Part shown: positions 7,250 to 14,629 of the stretch, piece by piece
How the letters are laid out: each line of letters starts with the position of its first letter
How positions within the stretch are numbered: position 1 is the first letter of the stretch
Assembly (NCBI RefSeq): GCF_017163935.1
Contig: NZ_JABVZR010000001.1
Coordinates: 806,001-870,000 of the forward strand
Source of the DNA: Novosphingobium terrae
GTDB lineage: Bacteria > Pseudomonadota > Alphaproteobacteria > Sphingomonadales > Sphingomonadaceae
DNA: 64,000 nucleotides
Reading direction: 5' to 3'
Translations under genes and position numbers: made by a program
Notes under the pieces: model-generated
What the model saw: the letters and a program-made list of their open reading frames with translations, nothing else
Databases searched by the model: none
What the model was told of the DNA's origin: nothing

Positions 7250-8845
7250 ATGAAGTCGACCACTGTCATCAGCTTTCTTGGCTCCACGCTGGATGCCTCC
7301 AAATTCGGCCCTTCGCGCTGGACTAAATGGCGGCCCTCGGTGGGGCTGTGCATGCATGAGGATCTGCGGATCGACCGCTTCATGATGATCCATGGCTCGG
7401 GCCACAGCCGTCTGGCCGACTATGTGGCGGAAGATATCGCCTCGGTCTCACCCGAGACGCTGGTTGAGCGCCACACCATCGACTTCAAGGACCCTTGGGA
7501 TTTCGAGGAGGTCTATGGCAAGCTGCTGGACTTCGCGCGGGCCCAGCCCTTCGATCCGGAGGCGGAGGATCTGCTGATCCACATCACCACCGGCACGCAT
7601 GTCGCGCAGATCTGCCTGTTCCTGCTGACCGAGGCGCATTACCTGCCCGGCCGCCTGCTCCAGACCCAGCCCAAGCGCGGCGCGCCCGATGCCCTGGGCA
7701 CATGGAGCGTGATCGACCTCGATCTCTCGCGCTACGACAGCATTGCGACACGCTTCGCCAGCGAAAGCGCGGAGAGCACCTCCTTCCTGAAATCGGGCAT
7801 CGAAACCCGCAACCCGGCCTTCAACACGATGATCGACGAGATCGAGCAGGTCGCCAGCCGCACCCGCGCGCCGATCCTGCTCATGGGGCCGACGGGGGCA
7901 GGCAAGAGCCAGCTCGCCCGCCGCATCTTCGATCTGAAAAAGCTGAAGCGCCAAGCTGGCGGCGCTTTCGTGGAGGTCAACTGCGCCACCTTGCGCGGCG
8001 ACAGCGCCATGTCCGCCCTGTTCGGCCACAAGAAGGGTGCCTTCACCGGGGCTGCGGCGGATCGCGCGGGTCTGCTGCGCAGCGCCGATGGCGGCATGCT
8101 GTTCCTCGACGAGATCGGCGAACTCGGGCTGGACGAGCAGGCGATGATCCTGCGCGCCATTGAAGACAAGCGCTTCCTCCCCGTCGGCGCAGACCGGGAA
8201 ACGGAAAGCGATTTCCAGCTGATCGCCGGCACCAACCGTGATTTGGCCCGCTGTGTGGCCGAAGGGACCTTCCGCGAGGATCTGTTCGCCCGCCTCAACC
8301 TCTGGACCTTCGCTCTGCCGGGTCTTGCCCAGCGGCGTGAGGACATTGCCCCCAATCTCGATTACGAACTCGACCGCCATGCTGAGCGCGAGGGCGAGCG
8401 CATCACCTTCAACAAGGAGGCGCGCACCCGCTACCTCTCCTTTGCAACCTCGCCTCTGGCGCGTTGGCCGGGCAATTTTCGTGATCTGGCGGCCAGCGTC
8501 ACCCGCATGGCCACCTTTTCGCCCAAAGGTCGCATCGATGTGGAGACAGCGGCAAAGGAAATCACCCGCCTCACTCACCTCTGGTCCGGCGCGGATCACG
8601 GCACTGATGGGCTCGACGCCCTGCTGGGCGCTGAAATGCTGGCTGAGATCGATCCCTTCGACCGCATCCAACTCGCCTATGTGATCGAGACCTGCCAGGC
8701 CAGCCGCTCGCTGTCGGAGGCCGGGCGGCAGTTGTTCGCGGCCTCACGCGAGAAGCGCGCCAGCACCAATGATGCGGACCGGCTGCGCAAATATCTGGCT
8801 CGATTCGCGCTGGATTGGGAAGCGATCGGTAGAGCCAAAGGCTGA
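7250..8845 (+). CDS. rtcR: RtcR, sigma-54-dependent activator with CARF-type sensor domain
   Basis: 531 residues from the ATG at 7250, whose start (MKSTTVISFLGSTLDASKFG) aligns with the known family N-terminus; an in-frame ATG at 7232 would add six residues. Residues about 1-180 are the RtcR sensor, a CARF-like fold with the conserved HITTGTHVAQIC and WDFEEVY. The AAA+ domain follows, with Walker A GPTGAGKS near 213, the sigma-54 contact loop GAFTGA near 263, Walker B MLFLDEIGELG and an arginine-finger region. The C-terminal part ends NDADRLRKYLARF like other RtcR proteins. In the family the sensor responds to RNA damage products and, when relieved, the ATPase opens the sigma-54 promoter of rtcBA. 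It is divergent from rsr. Confidence 0.95.
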   Translation: MKSTTVISFLGSTLDASKFGPSRWTKWRPSVGLCMHEDLRIDRFMMIHGSGHSRLADYVAEDIASVSPETLVERHTIDFKDPWDFEEVYGKLLDFARAQPFDPEAEDLLIHITTGTHVAQICLFLLTEAHYLPGRLLQTQPKRGAPDALGTWSVIDLDLSRYDSIATRFASESAESTSFLKSGIETRNPAFNTMIDEIEQVASRTRAPILLMGPTGAGKSQLARRIFDLKKLKRQAGGAFVEVNCATLRGDSAMSALFGHKKGAFTGAAADRAGLLRSADGGMLFLDEIGELGLDEQAMILRAIEDKRFLPVGADRETESDFQLIAGTNRDLARCVAEGTFREDLFARLNLWTFALPGLAQRREDIAPNLDYELDRHAEREGERITFNKEARTRYLSFATSPLARWPGNFRDLAASVTRMATFSPKGRIDVETAAKEITRLTHLWSGADHGTDGLDALLGAEMLAEIDPFDRIQLAYVIETCQASRSLSEAGRQLFAASREKRASTNDADRLRKYLARFALDWEAIGRAKG

Positions 8846-8863
8846 CGTCTACGTCAGCTCCGG

Positions 8864-9775
8864 CTAGGCAGGCCCCACCCGTGCCAGCACCTTGTCGCGC
8901 CCCAGATCTTCCGGCAGCGCGATATTCCAGGCGACGCCCATCGCGGCCAAGGCGCGAATAAAGGCATAGCCCCAATCGCTTTGCCCCGGATAAAGCCCGA
9001 TGCGGGCCGAGCCCGGAAAGGCATGGTGATTGTTGTGCCATGCCTCGCCCATGGTGGGGATCGCGGCCCATGGGATATCATGAGCCTGCACGCCTGCGTC
9101 CTTGACCAGCCAGCTTTGCGGCCCCCGACGATGCGCCAGATGACCGACATACCAATGCCCCGTCACCGAGGCGCTGACGCGCACGCACACGCCCCAGATC
9201 ACCCAACCCCATCCTCCACCCAGATAGAGCAGCAAGGCGAGGGGAAGCTGCTGGGCCATCCATGTGGCCTCCAGAAAGCGATAGAAGCGGTCCTTGCCTG
9301 CGGCTCCCAGATCGAAGGCGGGCGGATGATCCAGCGTCAGGCGGCAATGCAACTGCCACCATGCATCGATCAGCATAGGTTGGCGGTGGGCAAGATAGTC
9401 ATGGCAATGGGCCTGGCGCTGGGCCCAGTCGCGCAGGTCATGGGTGCGAATCATCCAGAAAGGGCCACTCATGCCGACGCAGTTGCCCACCCAGACCAGC
9501 GCTCTTTCCAGCCATAAGGGGCAATCGAAGCTGCGATGGATCAGCCGCCGATGGAAGCCGACACTGTGCCCCAGCAACAGCGAAGCGCCGGTCAGGACAA
9601 GGAAGACCGTGACCGCTCCCCAACTGGCATAGACCGGGGCGAGCAGCAGGGCGGCGGCCAGCATGCCGCCGTTCCACAAGGAATGAACAGGGTCCCAGCG
9701 GACAGCGCCCGCACTTGGATCGCATCCGGGCACCTCCCTCAGGCTGTTCACGGTGCAGCGATCGGTGGTGTCCAT
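8864..9775 (-). CDS. membrane fatty acid desaturase (acyl-CoA/acyl-lipid type)
   Basis: 303 residues with four or more membrane helices. The first histidine box is HSVGFHRRLIHRSF near residue 70 and the third is HNNHHAFP near 245, both typical of membrane di-iron desaturases of the delta-9 family. The middle box, normally R-D-W-H-R-x-H-H, reads RDWAQRQAHCHDY here, with the expected histidines displaced. The role is insertion of a double bond into acyl chains using O2 and an electron donor; the regiochemistry is unknown. The ATG at 9775 faces a divergent ArsR-type gene across a 76-85 nt gap with a repeated AT-rich motif, which suggests control by that regulator. Confidence 0.8.
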   Translation of the reverse strand: MDTTDRCTVNSLREVPGCDPSAGAVRWDPVHSLWNGGMLAAALLLAPVYASWGAVTVFLVLTGASLLLGHSVGFHRRLIHRSFDCPLWLERALVWVGNCVGMSGPFWMIRTHDLRDWAQRQAHCHDYLAHRQPMLIDAWWQLHCRLTLDHPPAFDLGAAGKDRFYRFLEATWMAQQLPLALLLYLGGGWGWVIWGVCVRVSASVTGHWYVGHLAHRRGPQSWLVKDAGVQAHDIPWAAIPTMGEAWHNNHHAFPGSARIGLYPGQSDWGYAFIRALAAMGVAWNIALPEDLGRDKVLARVGPA

Positions 9776-9794
9776 GGCGATGACTCCAAGGTAT

Positions 9795-9853
9795 TTAACT
9801 TATTTCTTAAATATCGATTGGAGCTTGTCAAGCAGTTAGCTTATTCCTTAAAT
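9795..9853. promoter_or_regulatory. two direct repeats between desaturase and ArsR gene, likely operator
   Basis: TTAACTTATTTCTTAAAT at 9795-9812 recurs as TTAGCTTATTCCTTAAAT at 9836-9853 (16 of 18 identical), with start points 41 nt apart. They stand out as AT-rich in a GC-rich genome. They cover the space where both divergent promoters should be, so binding of the adjacent ArsR-type protein is likely but inferred. Confidence 0.55.
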
Positions 9854-9860
9854 GCTACCC

Positions 9861-10184
9861 ATGCAGAAGGTTTTCGAAGCACTGGCCTCGGCCCCGCGCC
9901 GCAAGATCCTGGCCTATCTGGCGCATACCGAGCTGAATGCCGGGGACATCGCGTCGCGGTTCGAGATGTCCAAGCCGGCGGTGTCCCAGCATCTGGGCGT
10001 GCTTGAAAATGCCGGGCTGATCACCAGCGAGAAGCGCGGGCAATATGTCTATTACAGCCTGGTGCCGGACAGTCTGGCGAACACGCTCAACGCCTATGTA
10101 CAGGAGGTTTGCCCGGTGGCCAGACCGCTCAAGGCGGAAAGCGCGCAGATCGCCAGAACGCGTGACGATGCTTCCGAAAGCTGA
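9861..10184 (+). CDS. ArsR-family winged-helix transcriptional regulator
   Basis: About 107 residues from the ATG at 9861; an ATG at 9852, three codons earlier, overlaps the second repeat and is less attractive. The winged helix runs from FEALASAPRRKILAYL through MSKPAVSQHLGVLENAGLI (recognition helix near residues 35-55) to KRGQYVYYSL (wing). No metal-binding cysteine cluster of the classical arsenic sensors is present; the single Cys is near the C-terminus. Related cysteine-free members respond to other cues. Divergent position next to the desaturase and the shared repeats suggest that it controls desaturase and its own expression. Confidence 0.85.
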   Translation: MQKVFEALASAPRRKILAYLAHTELNAGDIASRFEMSKPAVSQHLGVLENAGLITSEKRGQYVYYSLVPDSLANTLNAYVQEVCPVARPLKAESAQIARTRDDASES

Positions 10185-10199
10185 GCGCGGAGGAGGGGG

Positions 10200-10757
10200 C
10201 TATTCGAGGAATGCGATGCCATCGAACGGGCAGTCGGTCGTTTCGATGAGGTAGAGCCCCCGCCATATCCGTTGGCTGGCCGAGACCGGGCAAACCAGTT
10301 TTAGCCTTTTGCGCCAGCGTTCAGCACCGTCGGTGGAGCGGCTGTCATCAAGCCTATCGGCGATGACATAGCTGAAGGTCGATCCTCCGGCCCATCCCCG
10401 ATCAGACCAGCCTGTCACGATGGCATCCTTGCCTGAGGCGCTGGCGATCTCCTGCTCGTGAGACAAGCTCCAGATCGCGACGCTGCTCCAGTCCCATGCC
10501 GACTGAACGAGCCGCATCATCGGCAAGGTGGCCGTCAGGATCAGCACGGCCAGCGCAGCACTGCGCCAGCCTCGGCGTTTGGCGATGCTCCAGCCGATAC
10601 AGCCCAATGTCACGACCAGCAGGATAAGCGCAATCAGCAGGCCGAAGAGGAACCAGAGGAAATCCTGGCTGATGGCGATGATCATCATCACGCTGAACAG
10701 CAGCGCTGCAGCCATGACCTCCGGTCCCAACCAGCGCCGATGCTCGTGGCTGGTCAA
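10200..10757 (-). CDS. small membrane protein of unknown function, coupled to dgkA
   Basis: About 185 residues if translation starts at the TTG at 10757, which overlaps the dgkA stop (TTGA) and has GGGAG six bases upstream. Earlier in-frame starts would only read through dgkA in another frame. Two or three hydrophobic helices lie in the first 90 residues (PEVMAAALLFSVMMIIAI, then LWFLFGLLIALILLVVTLGC), followed by a soluble C-terminal domain with two cysteines. I recognise no family. Coupling to dgkA suggests a membrane or phospholipid-related role. Confidence 0.6.
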   Translation of the reverse strand: MTSHEHRRWLGPEVMAAALLFSVMMIIAISQDFLWFLFGLLIALILLVVTLGCIGWSIAKRRGWRSAALAVLILTATLPMMRLVQSAWDWSSVAIWSLSHEQEIASASGKDAIVTGWSDRGWAGGSTFSYVIADRLDDSRSTDGAERWRKRLKLVCPVSASQRIWRGLYLIETTDCPFDGIAFLE

Positions 10758-11173
10758 GCCATGCTCCCGGCAAGATGCGGCCAGAGCACAGTCATGCCGA
10801 TCAAGGCTGCTGTCAGGGCCGCCAGCAGCACCGCTCCTGCGGCCAGATCCTTGATCCGCTTCACCTGCGGATGAAATCCCGGCTGCACCAGATCGCAAAG
10901 CACCTCGATGGCCGTGTTGAAGGCTTCGGCCATCCAGACCAGTCCGATGGCCAGCAACAGCCAGCGCCATTCGTCCCATGTGCAATGGAGCCGCCAGCCC
11001 GTCAGCACCACAGCGCCGGTGGCGAACAGATGGATGCGGGCGTTATGTTCTTCGCGGATCAGGGTCACGATCCCTTGCGCCGCATAGGACACGCTGCGCA
11101 ATCGAGCCCTGATACTGAATCTGCCGGAAGGGGCGGGGCAGGGGATCTGATTGGTGTGTAAATTACTTTGCAT
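10754..11173 (-). CDS. dgkA: diacylglycerol/undecaprenol kinase family protein
   Basis: 139 residues. After a polar start, three membrane helices and the kinase signature AEAFNTAIEVLCDLV near residue 90 (the catalytic Glu-Asn-Glu pattern of the DgkA family) are seen, then KRIKDLAAGAVLL. The protein phosphorylates diacylglycerol or undecaprenol at the inner membrane with ATP; the sequence alone does not separate the two. The start codon at 11173 lies inside a 17-bp palindrome that recurs upstream of the membrane-protein gene at 12178, so both are probably controlled by the winged-helix regulator encoded between them. Confidence 0.85.
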   Translation of the reverse strand: MQSNLHTNQIPCPAPSGRFSIRARLRSVSYAAQGIVTLIREEHNARIHLFATGAVVLTGWRLHCTWDEWRWLLLAIGLVWMAEAFNTAIEVLCDLVQPGFHPQVKRIKDLAAGAVLLAALTAALIGMTVLWPHLAGSMA

Positions 11174-11181
11174 TGCAAAGT
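11165..11181. promoter_or_regulatory. palindromic operator overlapping the dgkA start
   Basis: ACTTTGCATTGCAAAGT is a perfect 8-bp inverted repeat around a single base. It covers the dgkA ATG and matches the site at 12191-12207 at 15 of 17 positions, the usual sign of a shared repressor. Confidence 0.7.
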
Positions 11182-11196
11182 CCCCAGATAAAATGA

Positions 11197-11574
11197 TCAG
11201 CTTGTCTGGGGACTCGTTTTCAAACCCCCATGACCGTGCCCTGCGGTCGCCAGCGAGGCTTGCCGCAGCACATGTTCCAGTTCGGCCAGATACTCCATAA
11301 ACCGCGCTCGCCCCTGATCGGTCAGGCAGCAGCTTGTGTGCGGTCGCTTGCCGTCGTAACCTTTGTTCAAGGCCACGAAGCCTGCCTCTTCAAGCACCTG
11401 AAGGTGGCGACTCAGATTGCCGTCGGTCAGTCCGCACAGGGCTTTGAGATCGGAAAAGCTCAGCCCCTCGGCATGCCCTGCCAGTGATGTCGCAATGCCC
11501 AGCCGCGCCTTCTCATGGAAGATCCGGTCCAGCCCCGTATAGGCAAAGGGAGGCTTGCGGTCAGAGGCGGACAT
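11197..11574 (-). CDS. winged-helix (HTH_34/MarR-like) transcriptional regulator
   Basis: About 125 residues from the ATG at 11574 (MSASDRKPPF), which overlaps the end of the upstream membrane-protein gene by 14 nt, implying translational coupling. The motif order is typical: GLDRIFHEKARLGIATSLAG, the helix pair FSDLKALCGLTDGNLSRHLQVLEEAGFV near residues 35-65, the wing KRPHTSCCLTDQGRARF, then a dimerisation helix. Small regulators of this type often pair with a membrane protein. The two copies of the ACTTTGC palindrome flank this two-gene unit and are its best candidate operators. Confidence 0.85.
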   Translation of the reverse strand: MSASDRKPPFAYTGLDRIFHEKARLGIATSLAGHAEGLSFSDLKALCGLTDGNLSRHLQVLEEAGFVALNKGYDGKRPHTSCCLTDQGRARFMEYLAELEHVLRQASLATAGHGHGGLKTSPQTS

Positions 11575-12178
11575 GGCGGCGCTCCATATCACGATGAAGG
11601 ATCAAGGCGACGGCGGCCTGTCCCAGCGAGAAGGGAAGGCCCATCATCCATGGCGACAAGGGCGTGCCCCGGCTGGCCAGATCAAGCACGATCACGCCGC
11701 AGAGGAAATACCACCCCGCAGGCCAGATGATCGCGCGTGGCAGCGTGGACAGTGATGTGAAGCCGATCAAGGCGATCAGCATCTGCCACAAGCCCGGCAT
11801 GATCCACAGGCTGCCCGGCGCCGAGCGATAGAGGATCAGGGTGATCATGGCTCCGGCGATGCCGAAAGGCGCCATCTGTCGCGCGGCTCCGGCCACCATC
11901 ATGGAGGCCATGGTGCCATGCATACGGCCGATCCGGGCCAGCCCCTCGGTGGCAATCAGGCCCGAGGCGGCGATTGCCACCGCCACCCAGACTTCGACAT
12001 AGCGCATTGGATCGCTGGCCAGGCGCTCGGGCCAGAGGGTTTGTGCCGAGGCCGCCAGAAAGGCGAGGGCGCCGCTGCCCATGATCGCAGCCGGAGCAAA
12101 GCCATGGAAGCGTGTGCTGGAGGCCAGTTGGGCACGGATCCCGGCGATGTCCGACAGTGCTTGTTCGATATCGCGCAT
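11561..12178 (-). CDS. multi-pass membrane protein of unknown function, partner of the winged-helix regulator
   Basis: 205 residues from the ATG at 12178. A short amphipathic start (MRDIEQALSDIAGIRAQ) precedes five or six hydrophobic segments ending at VALILHRDMERRHVRL. I do not recognise a catalytic motif. The gene starts 13 nt after a palindromic operator copy and overlaps the regulator gene, so it is probably autoregulated. Two-gene membrane-protein/regulator units of this kind are common in alphaproteobacteria, but their function is unknown to me. Confidence 0.65.
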   Translation of the reverse strand: MRDIEQALSDIAGIRAQLASSTRFHGFAPAAIMGSGALAFLAASAQTLWPERLASDPMRYVEVWVAVAIAASGLIATEGLARIGRMHGTMASMMVAGAARQMAPFGIAGAMITLILYRSAPGSLWIMPGLWQMLIALIGFTSLSTLPRAIIWPAGWYFLCGVIVLDLASRGTPLSPWMMGLPFSLGQAAVALILHRDMERRHVRL

Positions 12179-12190
12179 AGGAGGCCTCTT

Positions 12191-12207
12191 GCTTTGGATT
12201 GCAAAGT
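12191..12207. promoter_or_regulatory. second copy of the dgkA-type palindromic operator
   Basis: GCTTTGGATTGCAAAGT lies 13 nt before the ATG at 12178. It differs from the perfect palindrome at 11165-11181 at two positions, both in the left arm. Confidence 0.65.
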
Positions 12208-12300
12208 ACTTGGCTAGAGGAGTGAGTCAAGCCGGCTCGTCTGCGTGAGGTGATGGTTGCGGAATGCTGCCTCACAACTGGCGGCGGTTCTGTGCGAAAG

Positions 12301-12331
12301 GATTGGGTGGAAGAGCATCCCACCCAATCTC
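12301..12331 (-). terminator. terminator of the RtcB2-PrfH operon
   Basis: GATTGGGTGG pairs with CCACCCAATC (10 bp, nine-base loop) just behind the prfH stop. The following sequence (CTTTCG) is only weakly T-rich. Confidence 0.6.
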
Positions 12332-12339
12332 CGAAATTC

Positions 12340-12960
12340 TTATCCTTTCAGGGCAAATTTCGGCCCGGCATAGACCCTGACCGCATTGCCGCGCTCCAGA
12401 TCCTGATGGACCTGCCATTGCGACCGGAGCGCATCGTCTTTGGCCTGCCCGCGCCGTTCCTCCAGCATGATGGCCAGCTTCAGCCGGGCCAGCTTGCGGT
12501 TGGCATGCTGGGACCGCTGTTCCTGAGCCACAGCAACAAGCCCGCTGGGCCGATGCGTGGCCCGCACCGCGCTGTCGGTCTTGTTGACGTGCTGGCCGCC
12601 CGGTCCGCTGGCACGCATGGCCTGATAATCGATATCCTCCTCCCTCAGGTCAGTGAGGGCCTCGGGCTCTGGCGCGGGGGCCACACCCACGAACCAGTTG
12701 CGGCGTTTGTGGCCGGGGCGGAACGGGCTGTTGCCGATCCACTGGATTGTGCCGATGCGCTGGGCGGCAAAGGTTGTCGCAGCCTCGCCATCGATGCGCA
12801 GCAGGATCGAGGAGGGCGACTCCGCCAGCCCGTCCAACATCTCCCAGCCGAGTCCCATGTCTTTGGCCTCACGGGCAAAGGCGCGCGCCAGTTGCGCCAC
12901 CACCCAGCGGCATTCCTGCGGACCTTTGCCCGCCGTGATATGCAGGATGATCTCTTTCAT
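12340..12960 (-). CDS. prfH: peptide chain release factor H (PrfH)
   Basis: 206 residues. The catalytic loop MRASGPGGQHVNKTDSAVRATH (near residues 115-137) carries the GGQ motif that triggers peptidyl-tRNA hydrolysis. The protein lacks the stop-codon-reading domain of RF1/RF2, and the basic C-terminal stretch with QRSQHANRKLARLK matches the family. PrfH proteins encoded beside RtcB2 are reported to rescue ribosomes whose 16S rRNA has been cut in the decoding centre, so that the ligase can reseal it. The start ATG overlaps the rtcB2 stop (ATGA), so the two are translationally coupled. Confidence 0.93.
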   Translation of the reverse strand: MKEIILHITAGKGPQECRWVVAQLARAFAREAKDMGLGWEMLDGLAESPSSILLRIDGEAATTFAAQRIGTIQWIGNSPFRPGHKRRNWFVGVAPAPEPEALTDLREEDIDYQAMRASGPGGQHVNKTDSAVRATHRPSGLVAVAQEQRSQHANRKLARLKLAIMLEERRGQAKDDALRSQWQVHQDLERGNAVRVYAGPKFALKG

Positions 12961-14057
12961 GCGGCCCTCGTCTTATAACTGAGCAGGGGGCGAAGCCGGG
13001 CAATCACGCGGATAAGCCCGGCCTGCTCCAGATTGGCGATCACCATGGCGATGTCCTTATAGGCATCGGGCGCTTCTTCGAAGATCAGCCGGCGATCCTC
13101 ACAAATCACATGGCTGCCCAGATCGGTGCGCTGCATGTCGGCCACTTTGAAGCGGCGCGACAGGCGGGCATGGGCATCCTTGCGGCTCCATTTGCGGCCC
13201 GCGCCATGAGCCAGCGAATGCAGGGCATGATCGGCCTTGTCGGCGATCGGCTCGACCAGATAGCTGAAATCCCCGCGCGAGCCGGGAATGGTGACCAGAC
13301 CGCGATCGGCTGGCGCGGCGCCCTTGCGGTGCAGCCATCCGCTCTGATGCGGCGTCACGCTGTTATGGCAGATATCCAGCACGCGGCGTCCGGTCAGGCC
13401 AAGGCAGGCGCAAAAGCGCTCGGCGATGATCCGGCGGTTGAGGACGGCCCAGTCCAGCGCGGCATCATGCTCGGCCAGATAGGCCGTTGCTGCTGGACTG
13501 CTTGCCGCGATGCCTTCGGTGATCTCCGCTTGGCGATGCGCCTGCAGGATGGCCTGACCCAGCCCGCGCGAGCCGCTGTGGACCATCATCCACACCCGAT
13601 CCTGCCGCAGGCCCAGCGCGGCGAAGCGCGCCTCGTCCACCATCTCCTCGATGCGCTGAAATTCGACGAAGTGGTTGCCTCCGCCGATGGTGCCCAGCGC
13701 CGGGCTGGCCAGATCGGCTGGCAATCCGGCATCTGCCAGAGCCGCCGCGCCATCGCCCGGCCACGGTGCATCCAACCCATGCAGCTTGCGCTCGATAGAG
13801 CCCAGCCTGAACTTGCGCAGGGAGCAGTCGGTTTCCCACAGGGCCATGCCGCATCCGATGTCGCTGCCCACCAGATGCGGCCAGATGCGGTCCGGCGACC
13901 AGAAGGCCGCGCCCACGGCGATGCCATTGCCCGCATGCAGATCGGGCAGACCCACGATGCGCGCCATTCCACCATAGCGCGCAGTGGCCTGAAGCTGGTC
14001 CAGCGCCAGCGGATCGAAACGCGCGGGATCGCTGGCGATCAGAGTGATCTGGCTCAT
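12957..14057 (-). CDS. rtcB2: RtcB2-type RNA ligase, PrfH-associated
   Basis: 366 residues, shorter and divergent from the RtcB at 3588-4814. It keeps the family core: DLHAGNGIAVG near residue 40, GSDIGCGMALWE near 90 (metal-binding Cys), GTIGGGNHFVEFQ, VHSGSRGLGQ, HNSVTPH and LAHGAGRKWSR near 300 with the guanylate-accepting His. Such RtcB2 enzymes are reported to reseal 16S rRNA after decoding-centre cleavage, together with PrfH. It overlaps genes on both sides by ATGA (14054-14057 and 12957-12960), which indicates one polycistronic, coupled unit. Confidence 0.93.
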   Translation of the reverse strand: MSQITLIASDPARFDPLALDQLQATARYGGMARIVGLPDLHAGNGIAVGAAFWSPDRIWPHLVGSDIGCGMALWETDCSLRKFRLGSIERKLHGLDAPWPGDGAAALADAGLPADLASPALGTIGGGNHFVEFQRIEEMVDEARFAALGLRQDRVWMMVHSGSRGLGQAILQAHRQAEITEGIAASSPAATAYLAEHDAALDWAVLNRRIIAERFCACLGLTGRRVLDICHNSVTPHQSGWLHRKGAAPADRGLVTIPGSRGDFSYLVEPIADKADHALHSLAHGAGRKWSRKDAHARLSRRFKVADMQRTDLGSHVICEDRRLIFEEAPDAYKDIAMVIANLEQAGLIRVIARLRPLLSYKTRAA

Positions 14058-14542
14058 GATGCGCCTCCCTTGCTGGAGGATTGGTTCGAGGCCAGCATCG
14101 CCTCCAGCACCGCCATATCCTTGAGGATGCCGTCACGCGGATCGACAAACAGCTCGCGGCGGCGGAACCATTGGCCCTTGCGCCCCAGAACCTGCCCCTG
14201 GAACATCCACTCGCCGCGCCGTCCGATCGAGATGCGCGTCAGCACGAAATCCTCGATATGCTGGCGGACATGCATCTTGACCGTGCTGCCCGTGTCGAGG
14301 CCAGCGCAGATCTCGCTGAAGACGGCATCCCAGGGGCGGCCGCGCTGGCGGCGCAGATAGCGCACCAACGGAGCCAGATTTTCATTCAAGGACTTGGTGT
14401 AGCGCGCAGCAATCCTGGCATGGCGCTTGAGCCCGATATGCTGCGTGTCGGCGAGGGGCATCCTTTTCAATTTTGGTGAGGCGGCGTGGCTCGCGCCCCA
14501 GCGGGGACGCTCGACAATCACCTTGAACATATCATCGCGCAT
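14054..14542 (-). CDS. uncharacterised protein, first structural gene of the RtcB2-PrfH operon
   Basis: 162 residues from the ATG at 14542 (MRDDMFKVIVERPRWG), which has GGGGAGG six bases upstream; the in-frame ATG at 14569 has none. The protein is basic and soluble. KRHARIAARYTKSLNENLAPLVRYLR occupies the middle, then GRPWDAVFSEICAG and TVKMHVRQHIEDFVLTRI, and near the C-terminus GRKGQWFRRRELFVDPRDG. I do not recognise a fold or catalytic site; the many Arg, Lys and His residues would suit RNA or ribosome binding. The stop overlaps the rtcB2 start (ATGA), so it very likely works with RtcB2 and PrfH. Confidence 0.75.
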   Translation of the reverse strand: MRDDMFKVIVERPRWGASHAASPKLKRMPLADTQHIGLKRHARIAARYTKSLNENLAPLVRYLRRQRGRPWDAVFSEICAGLDTGSTVKMHVRQHIEDFVLTRISIGRRGEWMFQGQVLGRKGQWFRRRELFVDPRDGILKDMAVLEAMLASNQSSSKGGAS

Positions 14543-14549
14543 GACGCAC

Positions 14550-14566
14550 CTCCCCGAAAAGAGGAG
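14550..14566 (-). promoter_or_regulatory. hairpin covering the ribosome binding site of the operon's first gene
   Basis: CTCCTC-TTTTC-GGGGAG forms six pairs (one G-T) and includes most of the GGGGAGG ribosome binding site of the gene starting at 14542. In this fold translation initiation would be blocked. Confidence 0.5.
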
Positions 14567-14596
14567 CAATCAAATATGCGGTGGCGAAGGGTTTGG

Positions 14597-14620
14597 AAAA
14601 ATCAGCGGCGCAAGCACCGC
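14597..14620 (-). terminator. terminator-like hairpin (possible attenuator) between leader ORF and RtcB2 operon
   Basis: On the minus strand GCGGTG and CGCCGC pair around CTTG (six pairs including one T-G), followed by TGATTTTT. It lies 10 nt after the leader ORF stop and 55 nt before the first operon gene, the position of an attenuator. Confidence 0.5.
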
Positions 14621-14629
14621 GAAAAGCAA

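Noticed and set aside
10758..10985. N-terminal 76 codons extending the membrane protein at 10200-10757
   Set aside because: They read through dgkA in another frame; the TTG at 10757 with GGGAG upstream is the better start.
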